From Planctomycetota bacterium (GTDB lineage Bacteria; Planctomycetota; JAJSAM01; JAJVHW01): a DNA stretch of 32,026 nucleotides. The stretch lies in assembly GCA_022072415.1 (NCBI GenBank), contig JAJVHW010000038.1, positions 1 through 32,026 on the forward strand, read 5' to 3'. The first letter of the stretch is position 1. Each line of letters opens with the position of its first letter. Under the pieces are notes generated by a model. That model had not been told where the DNA came from and made no database searches. It worked only from the letters and a program-made list of their open reading frames with translations. Both the position numbers and the translations under genes were made by a program. This document shows positions 26,325 to 32,026 of the stretch, in pieces.

Positions 26325-27404
26325 GTGAAGAGAGTGAAACCCGTGAAGAAGCCGACCCCGAAGGTCCGCACCACCTACCGAGACGCGGGGGTGGACATCG
26401 ACGCCAAGATGGGCGCCATCTTCTCGGCGCGGAAGGCGATCGAGTCCACGTGGAACGACCGGTGCGTCGGCTCGTTCGGCGGCTTCGGCGGACTCTTCGA
26501 GGCGCCGAAGGGGAAGGACCTGCTGCTCTGTTCGTCCACCGACGGCGTGGGCACGAAGATCGCCGTCGCGATCGCGGCGGGGAAGCACGACACGGTGGGG
26601 CGCTGCCTCACCAACCACTGCGTGAACGACATCCTCGTCCAGGGCGCGCGGCCCCTCTTCCTGCTCGACTACATCGCGGTCGGGAAGATGGACAAGGACG
26701 TCGTCGCGCAGATCCTCTCCGGGTTCGCCGCGGCGTGCCGCGAGAACGGCTGCGCGCTCGTCGGCGGCGAGACGGCCGAGATGCCCGGCACGTACAAGCC
26801 GGGGGACTACGACCTCGCGGGGACGATCGTCGGCGCCGTCGAGCGAGCCGACCTGCTGCCCCGTCGGAACGTGGCGGCGGGGGACGTGCTCATCGGCCTC
26901 CCGTCGTCGGGCCTCCACACGAACGGTTACTCGCTCGCGCGGAAGGTGCTGCTCGAGAAGAGCGGGCTCGGCATCCATGACCGCCCTGCGGACCTCGGCG
27001 GCGCGTCCGTCGCCGAGGCGCTCCTCGCCGTCCACCGCTCCTACGCGCCGCTCCTCCTTCCGCTGCTCCCGTCGGGACTCGTCAAGGCGATGGCCCACAT
27101 CACCGGCGGCGGCTTCCCCGACAACATCCCGCGCGTGCTCCCCGACGGCGTCCGCGCCGTGGTGGACGCGAGGACGTGGGAGCCGCTCCCGGTGTTCGAG
27201 GCGATCCGGACGCGCGGCGGCGTGGACCGAGACGAGTGCTACCGCGTCTTCAACATGGGGATGGGGATGGTGCTCGTCGCGTCGCCGTCGAAGGCGCCGA
27301 AGCTCCTCTCGGCCCTGCGCGCGGCCGGCGAGACCGGCGCGCGGGTGATCGGGAAGCTCGAGAAGGGGACGAAGGAGGCGGTCGTCACGTTCGGCCGCCG
27401 ATGA
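26325..27404 (+). CDS. purM: Phosphoribosylformylglycinamidine cyclo-ligase (AIR synthetase)
   Basis: The protein has 359 residues (E. coli 345). PurM closes the imidazole ring, converting FGAM to AIR with ATP, step five of IMP synthesis. STDGVGTKIAVA is the ATP/metal loop, TNHCVNDILVQGARPLFLLD the conserved dimer-interface region, and ALVGGETAEMPG, GLPSSGLHTNGYSLAR and HITGGGFPDNIPRVLP the core motifs. The N-terminus TTYRDAGVDID is typical. Three in-frame GTGs occur (26325, 26334, 26343). The first is chosen because GGAGG (26313-26317) lies seven bases before it. The resulting N-terminus is Lys/Pro-rich (VKRVKPVKKPTPK). purN is in the same window but not adjacent. Confidence 0.96.
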   Translation: MKRVKPVKKPTPKVRTTYRDAGVDIDAKMGAIFSARKAIESTWNDRCVGSFGGFGGLFEAPKGKDLLLCSSTDGVGTKIAVAIAAGKHDTVGRCLTNHCVNDILVQGARPLFLLDYIAVGKMDKDVVAQILSGFAAACRENGCALVGGETAEMPGTYKPGDYDLAGTIVGAVERADLLPRRNVAAGDVLIGLPSSGLHTNGYSLARKVLLEKSGLGIHDRPADLGGASVAEALLAVHRSYAPLLLPLLPSGLVKAMAHITGGGFPDNIPRVLPDGVRAVVDARTWEPLPVFEAIRTRGGVDRDECYRVFNMGMGMVLVASPSKAPKLLSALRAAGETGARVIGKLEKGTKEAVVTFGRR

Positions 27405-27474
27405 GGCGTCGTCTCCGCGAGCGGACACGCTTCGTCATGCGGGTCGCGACGTCGATGAGGCGGGGATTCCCCTC

Positions 27475-27504
27475 TTGAGAGAAGCCCTCTCGATCCGATA
27501 GGAC
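27475..27504 (+). promoter_or_regulatory. Possible promoter for the PDZ-M6 protease gene
   Basis: TTGAGA (27475-27480, five of six to the -35 consensus) and TAGGAC (27499-27504, three of six to -10) are 18 bases apart. They lie in the 143-base gap between purM and the protease gene. A short perfect inverted repeat (GAGAG and CTCTC, five bases) overlaps the -35 side. The -10 is weak, so this is tentative. Confidence 0.35.
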
Positions 27505-27547
27505 ACCGCGCCGACCGGCCGATTCGAGGGGCGGCGCAGGGTGGCCT

Positions 27548-29257
27548 GTGTTCCTCTCCGCGCGCCGACGTGTCCGGAGCCTGCTCGCCTGCTGCGTCGC
27601 GGCGGCGTTCTCGATGACGGCAGTCGCGATGACGGCGTTCGCGATGACGGCAGTCGCGACGACCGCGTTCGCGCCTCCCGCCCTCGCGGGAGACCGGGCG
27701 GATCTTCCCGTCCGTGAGCTCCAGCACGCGGTCCGTTCGCGCACGGTCCGGCCGGCCGAGCGGGCGTGGCTCGGGGTGGTCTCGGTGCCCGACGACGGAG
27801 GGCTCCGGATCTCGTCCGTCGTGGCGGGGTCGCCGGCCGAACGCTCGGCGCTCGCCGCGGGCGACGTGATCCGCACGATCGCGGGCGCGCCGGTGACGTC
27901 GCTCGCCGACCTCGACGCGGCGCTCGACGCGCGGAGTCCGGGCGAGTCCGTGGACGTGGTCTTCGTGCGCGGCGGACGCGGCTGGAAGGTGACGCCGACC
28001 CTGGGCGCGCAGCGCCGCGCCGACGGTCTCTTCACCGGGCCCGTGTTCCGCCTGGCCGTCGTCCCGCTCCGCTTCGCGGGCGAGCGCGCTCCGGACGGCG
28101 CGCGCCTCCGGTCGCTCCTCTTCGGCGCGTCCTCGGGCGGGACGCTCGCCGACTACTACCGCGACCAGTCGTACGGCCGCCTCGCCGTGACCGGCGACGT
28201 GCTCGACCCCGTGGACCTCCCCGGCGCGCGGACGGACTACTCCGAGCAGCCCATGGGCGCGACCGACCGCTCCGCGTTCGCCGCGGCCGCCCGCGCGCTC
28301 GCCTCGCGGATGAGCGCCGCGTCCGCCGCGCAGTACCACGGCATCGCGTTCGTCCACGCCGGAGCGCCGGAGACGCGGCCGGGGTTCGCGCTCTGGCCGC
28401 ACCGCGCCCAGGTGGTCGTGCACGGTCGGAAGGTCTCCTACTACGTGCACGCGGCGGAAGGGCCGGACGGCGCCGCCGTCGGCGTCCACTGCCACGAGTT
28501 CGGCCATCTGCTCGGCCTCGCCGACGCGTACGGAACGGGGCACCGGACGGGTTCGGGCGACTTCTGCCTGATGGCCCTCGGGCACCGCGGCGGTCCGTCG
28601 CACGGCGCGGCGCGGCCGTTCGCGCTCTGCGGCCCGTGCCGCGCGTCGCTCGGCTGGGCCGAGGAGATCCTCGTCGAGCCGACGGTCCCGCAGCGGATCC
28701 GCATCCGTCCGATGGAGACGGCGCGCGGCGCCGTGGCGGTCGTCCCCTGCGCGCCCGACGGTTCGGAGCGCCTGGTGCTCGAGGTGCGCGCGCGGCGCGG
28801 CGCCTCGGCGGAGATGCCCTGCGAGGGGCTCCTCGTGTGGAGGATCGGCGGCCGCCCGACGCCGGGAAGCGCGGGCTACGCGACCGAGCGCGACCTCGTC
28901 GAGGCGCACGGCGTGGACGTGCTCGACGCGTCGCTCGTCCGCACCGGCGAGATCGCGTTCCCGAACGCGCGGGCGAGGGACCTGACGCCGCACACCGTTC
29001 CCGCGTCCACGCACTCCGACGGCCCGTCGTCTCCCTACCTCACCGACATCGTGCGCGAGCCGGACGGATCGGTCGTCCTGACGCTCGGCGTCCGCCGCCG
29101 CGTGACGCAGGCGCCTCCGCCCGCGACTCCCGCCGACGTGCCCGGCCCCGACGGCTTCATCGTCCGGACCGATCCGATCACCGGCGAGACCGTGCGTTTC
29201 TGGCCGGGCGGCGGCTCGGGCTCGCCGCTTCCGGCGACGTCCGGTCAGCGGCGGTAG
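27548..29257 (+). CDS. Secreted PDZ-domain and M6-like (immune inhibitor A-type) zinc metalloprotease
   Basis: The protein has 569 residues. A long signal peptide (SARRRVRSLLACCVAAAF, then a 20-residue five-residue-repeat stretch, cleavage likely after PALA near 47) is followed by a PDZ domain at about 72-150 (AWLGVVSV, SPAERSALAAGDVIRTIAG). The catalytic region from about 165 has DYYRDQSYGRLAVTG, typical of the M6 family. The zinc motif HEFGHLLGLAD (316-326) fits HExxHxxGxxD, and LMALG (341-345) fits a Met-turn. CGPCRASLGW follows, as in M6 enzymes. All metal ligands are intact, so it is probably an active extracytoplasmic protease. The start is GTG 27548 with AGGGTGG upstream. An ATG inside the repeat region would shorten the signal peptide. 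The N-terminal PDZ is uncommon for M6. Confidence 0.85.
   Translation: MFLSARRRVRSLLACCVAAAFSMTAVAMTAFAMTAVATTAFAPPALAGDRADLPVRELQHAVRSRTVRPAERAWLGVVSVPDDGGLRISSVVAGSPAERSALAAGDVIRTIAGAPVTSLADLDAALDARSPGESVDVVFVRGGRGWKVTPTLGAQRRADGLFTGPVFRLAVVPLRFAGERAPDGARLRSLLFGASSGGTLADYYRDQSYGRLAVTGDVLDPVDLPGARTDYSEQPMGATDRSAFAAAARALASRMSAASAAQYHGIAFVHAGAPETRPGFALWPHRAQVVVHGRKVSYYVHAAEGPDGAAVGVHCHEFGHLLGLADAYGTGHRTGSGDFCLMALGHRGGPSHGAARPFALCGPCRASLGWAEEILVEPTVPQRIRIRPMETARGAVAVVPCAPDGSERLVLEVRARRGASAEMPCEGLLVWRIGGRPTPGSAGYATERDLVEAHGVDVLDASLVRTGEIAFPNARARDLTPHTVPASTHSDGPSSPYLTDIVREPDGSVVLTLGVRRRVTQAPPPATPADVPGPDGFIVRTDPITGETVRFWPGGGSGSPLPATSGQRR
27614..27673 (+). repeat. Four 15-bp tandem repeats inside a signal-peptide coding region
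   Basis: Units are 27614-27628, 27629-27643, 27644-27658 and 27659-27673. Units 1 and 3 are identical. Units 2 and 4 differ from them at a few bases, so the array is also two 30-bp repeats. It encodes MTAVA, MTAFA, MTAVA, TTAFA, which lengthens the hydrophobic core of the protease signal peptide. Confidence 0.9.
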
Positions 29258-29272
29258 AGGCGGGTCGCCGCG

Positions 29273-29554
29273 TCAACGATGCGGGCAGCCGGGCCAGCAG
29301 CACGGCCGGCGCATGCCCTTGCGCATCTTGTCCAGGCCGACCGTGATCCGGCGCGCCCGGGTCTCGTCCTTCTTCGCCGACGTGACCCAGCAGATCCATT
29401 CGTTCCGCGCGAGCGGCGTGAAGCCGGACCAGAGCCGCCGGGCGGTCTCGTCGGACTCGATCGCGCCGCGGAAGTCAGCGGGCAGCGTGTGAAGCCCGCG
29501 GCGCGCGCCGGCTCCCGAGGTCAAGCGCCGCTCCCGCCCCGACGCATGCGTCAC
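29273..29554 (-). CDS. YdeI/OmdA-like small protein (bacteriocin-protection family domain)
   Basis: The protein has 93 residues and fits the C-terminal OmdA/YdeI-type domain. LPADFRGAIESDETARRLW, with FTPLARNEWICWVTSAK and ETRARRITVGLDKMRKGMRR, matches the pattern (LP.DL..AL..D..A...F..L.PS.RREYV.WI..AK..ETR.RRI) recalled for that family. The family is linked by name to OmpD and bacteriocin protection, but its biochemical role is unproved. The C-terminus is Cys-rich (RRPCCWPGCPHR), suggesting metal binding or disulfides. The start is taken as GTG 29552-29554, overlapping the previous stop as GTGA, so translational coupling is likely. The N-terminal DUF1905-type half found in longer homologues is absent. 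It is convergent with the protease gene, 15 bases away. Confidence 0.7.
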   Translation of the reverse strand: MTHASGRERRLTSGAGARRGLHTLPADFRGAIESDETARRLWSGFTPLARNEWICWVTSAKKDETRARRITVGLDKMRKGMRRPCCWPGCPHR

Positions 29555-30231
29555 CTCCCCTTCGTCCGGTCGCGGCCTGCCGGCTTCTGCGGGAGGCCTT
29601 CGCCGCTCGGCACGACGTCGCGCGAGGGCGGGCCCCACGTCTTCGGGTCGAAGGGCATCTCGATCCGCTCGATGCGGCTGCCCTCGCGGCGGACGAGGGG
29701 CATGCCCGGATCGGGGGCGCGGTCGGCGAAGCGCTCGTAGGGGTAGCCGTCCACCTTGTGGATCGCGAGGCCGTCCTTCGTCCACGCGTAGGCGCGCATT
29801 CCGGAGCGGCCGGGGCGCTCGGGCCACGCGACGAGCATCCACGCGACCTCCGCGTAGTCGGCCGGAACCTGTCCGGACGGATCTGCGACCGGCGCCGGGC
29901 GCCCGTCGAGCGCGGCGGGACCGAGCATCTGGAAGCGGTAGCCGTCCATGATCCAGACGGTCGATCCGTCCACGTGCTCCGCCGCCTCCGCGCGCGAGCC
30001 GAGGAAATCGCCGACGGGAGACGCCTCGGGGCGGCCGTCCTTGTCCTGGTCCCGCCCGCCCGCGGCCATGTGCGCGGCGTGCCGCTCCCAGAGGTCGGCG
30101 AGGTCGCGGACGACCTCGTCCTCGCGCTCGATGATGCGCTCGACCGTGCGGGACGGCTTCCAGACGAGCCACGCCACGCCGGCCAGCGCGGCCAGCGTGA
30201 GGACGTCCACCGAGGTGATTCCGCGTCGCAT
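29551..30231 (-). CDS. Divergent type IV pilin/pseudopilin-like protein
   Basis: The protein has 226 residues. The N-terminus MRRGITSVDVLTLAALAGVA resembles a prepilin: basic leader, Gly at position 4 as the possible cleavage site, then a hydrophobic helix ending near residue 24. Asp is at +5, where the conserved Glu normally stands. After an Arg/Glu-rich helix come DQDKDG (61-66), MDGYRFQML (95-103), a pair WMLVAWPERPG (131-141) with RAYAWTKDGLAIH (146-158), and a Pro-rich end. By memory this resembles pilin-like proteins of Planctomycetota-type genomes (DQDGDG, GYYF, WICYAWP, RAFFVNQ). The function is unknown. It may instead be a simple single-span anchored protein. The ATG at 30229-30231 is used. 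It lies 17 bases after the glutamate-synthase-like gene and overlaps the OmdA-like gene. Confidence 0.6.
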   Translation of the reverse strand: MRRGITSVDVLTLAALAGVAWLVWKPSRTVERIIEREDEVVRDLADLWERHAAHMAAGGRDQDKDGRPEASPVGDFLGSRAEAAEHVDGSTVWIMDGYRFQMLGPAALDGRPAPVADPSGQVPADYAEVAWMLVAWPERPGRSGMRAYAWTKDGLAIHKVDGYPYERFADRAPDPGMPLVRREGSRIERIEMPFDPKTWGPPSRDVVPSGEGLPQKPAGRDRTKGR

Positions 30232-30248
30232 GATCCGGTCGCGCGCGG

Positions 30249-31793
30249 TCAGCGCACCGCCAGCGGGGAGCCGGTGCGGTCCCTCCGCTTGAACTCGGGC
30301 GGTCTTCCGGGCGCGAACATCTTCTTGTCGTATCCGTAGAGCTCGTAGAGCGACCGGAAGATCCCGGGGCCGGCCGACACCTCCACGTCGTGGGGCGTGA
30401 ACTGCCCCGGATGCTCGTAGCCCGCGGCGTGCGTCATCGCGTCGAGCTCGCCGCGGAAGGCGTCGATGTAGTTCGCGAGCCGCACGGACGCGGCGTCCGG
30501 CGAGAGACCGCGCTGGAGCCACGCCTTGTGCGTCGTGATCCCGGTGGGGCAGCTTCCGGTGTGGCACTTCTGCGCCTGGATGCATCCGAGCGCGAGCAGC
30601 GCCTCGCGCGCGACGTTCACGAGGTCTGCGCCGAGCGCGATGGCGACGATGGCGCGGTCGCCGAACCCGAGTTTCCCCGAACCGATCCACACGAGGTCGT
30701 CGGCGAGCCCCGCGTCCTGGAAGATCCGGTAGACGCGGGGGAACGCGACGCGGTAGGGCAGCGCCACGTGGTCCGCGAACGCGAGCGGCGCCGCGCCGGT
30801 GCCTCCCTCCTTCCCGTCGATCGTGATGAAGTCCGGACCCTTCCCGGACGCGCGCATCTGCTCCGCGAGCTCGTGCCAGAAGTCGAGGTGCCCGATCGCC
30901 GACTTGATGCCGACGGGGCGCCCCGTCGCCTGCGCGATCCGCTCGACGAACGCGATCAGCTCCTCGACGTTCCGGAACGCCGCGTGGCCGTTCGGGCTGA
31001 TGCAGTCCTCGCCGATCCGCACGCCGCGGGCCTCCGCGATCTCGGCGGTGACCTTGCTCCCGGGAAGCACGCCGCCCTTCCCGGGCTTCGCGCCCTGCGA
31101 GAGCTTCACTTCGATCATGCGGATCTGCGGCACGTCGTCGCAGAGGCGACGGACCGCGTCGAGGTCGAACGCGCCGCCCGAGTCGCGGCAGCCGAAGTAC
31201 CCGGTGCCGATCTGGTAGCAGACGTCGGCGCCGAGCCGGTGGTAGCGCGAGCAGCCGCCCTCGCCGGTGTTGTGGTAGGACCCCGCGGTCCTGCAGCCCA
31301 GGTTGATCGCGCTCACCGCGTTCCGGCCGAGGGACCCGAAGCTCATCGCGGACACGTTGACGATGGACGGCGGACGGTGCGGCAGCGCGCGCCGGTGGAA
31401 CTCGCCGACCACCTTCGCGCACGGGATCTTCACCGACTTGTCCTTCGCGCTCCCGGTGTAGGGGTGCGGGTCGTAGTTGAAGGTCGAGTGCTTCACGATG
31501 GGATAGCCGATCCCGTAGACCTGGTCGTCGGTCCCGAAGCCGAAGTAGTTGTTCTCCTTCTCCGCCGACCGGTAGATCCACTCGCGCTCGCTCCGGTTGA
31601 ACGGGAGCTCCTCGCGGTTCTGCGCGACGAGGTACTGGCGGAGCTCCGGACCGATCTCGATCAGGAAGTACCGGAGATGTCCGATGACCGGGAAGATCCG
31701 GAGCACGGGGTGCTTCGACTGCGTGACGTCGTGCAGGAAGACGACGGCGACCAGCGTGCCGAGCGCGAGCAGCGTCCACTGCCACCAGGTCAT
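30249..31793 (-). CDS. Membrane-anchored FMN-binding glutamate synthase family protein
   Basis: The protein has 514 residues. An N-terminal span (WTLLALGTLVAVVFL, residues 6-20) is followed by the glutamate-synthase central/FMN TIM-barrel domain, seen as VSAMSFGSLGRNAVSAIN, NTGEGGCSRYH, EVKLSQGAKPGKGGVLPG, DFITIDGKEGGTGAAP and CHTGSCPTGITTH. The Cys pattern C-x5-C-x4-C near residue 404 matches the 3Fe-4S site of GltB. The glutaminase and FAD-subunit (GltD) domains are missing, so glutamate synthase activity is not assured. Similar stand-alone proteins (for example YerD-like) are widespread and uncharacterised. The start is ATG 31793 with GAGGAGG five bases upstream. A TGATACGAT extended -10-like element lies at 31824-31832. 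It heads a minus-strand set with the pilin-like and OmdA-like genes. Confidence 0.9.
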   Translation of the reverse strand: MTWWQWTLLALGTLVAVVFLHDVTQSKHPVLRIFPVIGHLRYFLIEIGPELRQYLVAQNREELPFNRSEREWIYRSAEKENNYFGFGTDDQVYGIGYPIVKHSTFNYDPHPYTGSAKDKSVKIPCAKVVGEFHRRALPHRPPSIVNVSAMSFGSLGRNAVSAINLGCRTAGSYHNTGEGGCSRYHRLGADVCYQIGTGYFGCRDSGGAFDLDAVRRLCDDVPQIRMIEVKLSQGAKPGKGGVLPGSKVTAEIAEARGVRIGEDCISPNGHAAFRNVEELIAFVERIAQATGRPVGIKSAIGHLDFWHELAEQMRASGKGPDFITIDGKEGGTGAAPLAFADHVALPYRVAFPRVYRIFQDAGLADDLVWIGSGKLGFGDRAIVAIALGADLVNVAREALLALGCIQAQKCHTGSCPTGITTHKAWLQRGLSPDAASVRLANYIDAFRGELDAMTHAAGYEHPGQFTPHDVEVSAGPGIFRSLYELYGYDKKMFAPGRPPEFKRRDRTGSPLAVR

Positions 31794-31823
31794 CGGGGCC
31801 TCCTCGGCGTCATGCCGCGGAGG

Positions 31824-31832
31824 ATCGTATCA
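31824..31832 (-). promoter_or_regulatory. Extended -10-like element (TGATACGAT) upstream of the glutamate-synthase-like gene
   Basis: On the minus strand TGATACGAT combines an extended-10 TG with TACGAT, the same hexamer as the lipoprotein promoter. It overlaps the TGA stop of the preceding partial gene and lies 30 bases before the ATG at 31793. No strong -35 is present, as is common for extended -10 promoters. It could make the glutamate-synthase-like set a separate transcript. Confidence 0.4.
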
Positions 31833-32026
31833 GCGGCGTTCCCCGGCCGGAACGGCGGTCGTCCTCCCGTCCGGCTCGCTCGTCGCGATGCCGCGGGGGC
31901 ACGGCGTCACGAGGCGCCGCACCGCGCGCGACGCGTAGGCCGTGTCCGGACCGCCCGCCGACGCGCCGGGTCCCTCGGCGACGGCGCGGAACCTCGCGGC
32001 GAGCGGCGCGTCCCAGCGGTGCAGCG
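31830..32026 (-). CDS. C-terminal end of an unrecognised protein (partial)
   Basis: A minus-strand frame is open from the window edge to a TGA at 31830-31832, giving about 65 residues. The translation (LHRWDAPLAARF..., ending VPAGERR) is Ala/Arg/Gly-rich with a CPRGIATSEPDGR stretch and no motif I can place. It reads in the same direction as the glutamate-synthase-like gene, 36 bases before its ATG. The gene begins outside the window. Reality is inferred from the uninterrupted frame, typical composition and fitting stop position only. Confidence 0.5.
   Translation of the reverse strand, partial: LHRWDAPLAARFRAVAEGPGASAGGPDTAYASRAVRRLVTPCPRGIATSEPDGRTTAVPAGERR

Noticed and set aside
29248-29271. 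A 6-bp inverted repeat with a 12-base loop at the end of the protease gene, considered as a terminator
   Set aside because: The stem is short and GC-only with a long loop, which is expected by chance at this composition.

Overview
The window is about 32 kb of very GC-rich bacterial chromosome (visibly around 70% GC). It has dense, mostly co-directional genes, short spacers, many GTG starts and one TTG start. No rRNA, tRNA, CRISPR array, insertion sequence or phage gene is visible. The content is mainly core metabolism and information processing. The host cannot be fixed from the sequence. An FHA-Ser/Thr kinase with a large extracytoplasmic part and a pilin-like protein with an Asp-rich DQDKDG segment are reminiscent of Planctomycetota or similar uncultured high-GC lineages. 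That assignment is an inference only.

Layout. (1) 1-3077: the tail of a helical, TPR-like protein; a convergent class I methyltransferase; then a plus-strand set of MaoC-type hydratase, metallo-beta-lactamase-fold protein and two-CBS protein. This set ends at a perfect 11-bp hairpin between convergent genes. (2) 3190-13384, minus strand: a six-gene block read yggS, FHA-kinase, DUF167 (yggU), ileS, purN, uvrA. (3) 13385-14782: an intergenic region with the best sigma70-like promoter in the window, driving a beta-propeller lipoprotein. (4) 14801-16201, minus: tilS, divergent from (5) 16309-20392, plus: gap, pgk, rpe, accD, folB, tightly packed. (6) 20569-26105, plus: htpG, overlapped by a fused hydantoinase A/B (5-oxoprolinase-like) protein. 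(7) 26090-26263, minus: a possible 57-residue single-span membrane protein. (8) 26325-29257, plus: purM, then a secreted PDZ-M6-like metalloprotease. (9) 29273-32026, minus: the 3' end of an unrecognised gene, a membrane-anchored glutamate-synthase-type FMN protein, a divergent pilin-like protein and a YdeI/OmdA-like protein.

How it fits together. The gap-pgk-rpe-accD-folB set links lower glycolysis, the pentose-phosphate pathway, fatty-acid initiation and folate synthesis. PurN and PurM are two steps of IMP synthesis but sit about 20 kb apart. The kinase heads a set of translation, purine and repair genes, so it may be co-transcribed with them.

I found no convincing wholly new multi-gene system. 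The items most worth checking are the divergent pilin-like gene between the glutamate-synthase-like and OmdA-like genes, the kinase's unknown extracytoplasmic half, the tandem-repeat signal peptide of the PDZ-M6 protease, a 17-bp duplication over the yggU start codon, and the fact that all five four-base stop/start overlaps are GTGA.
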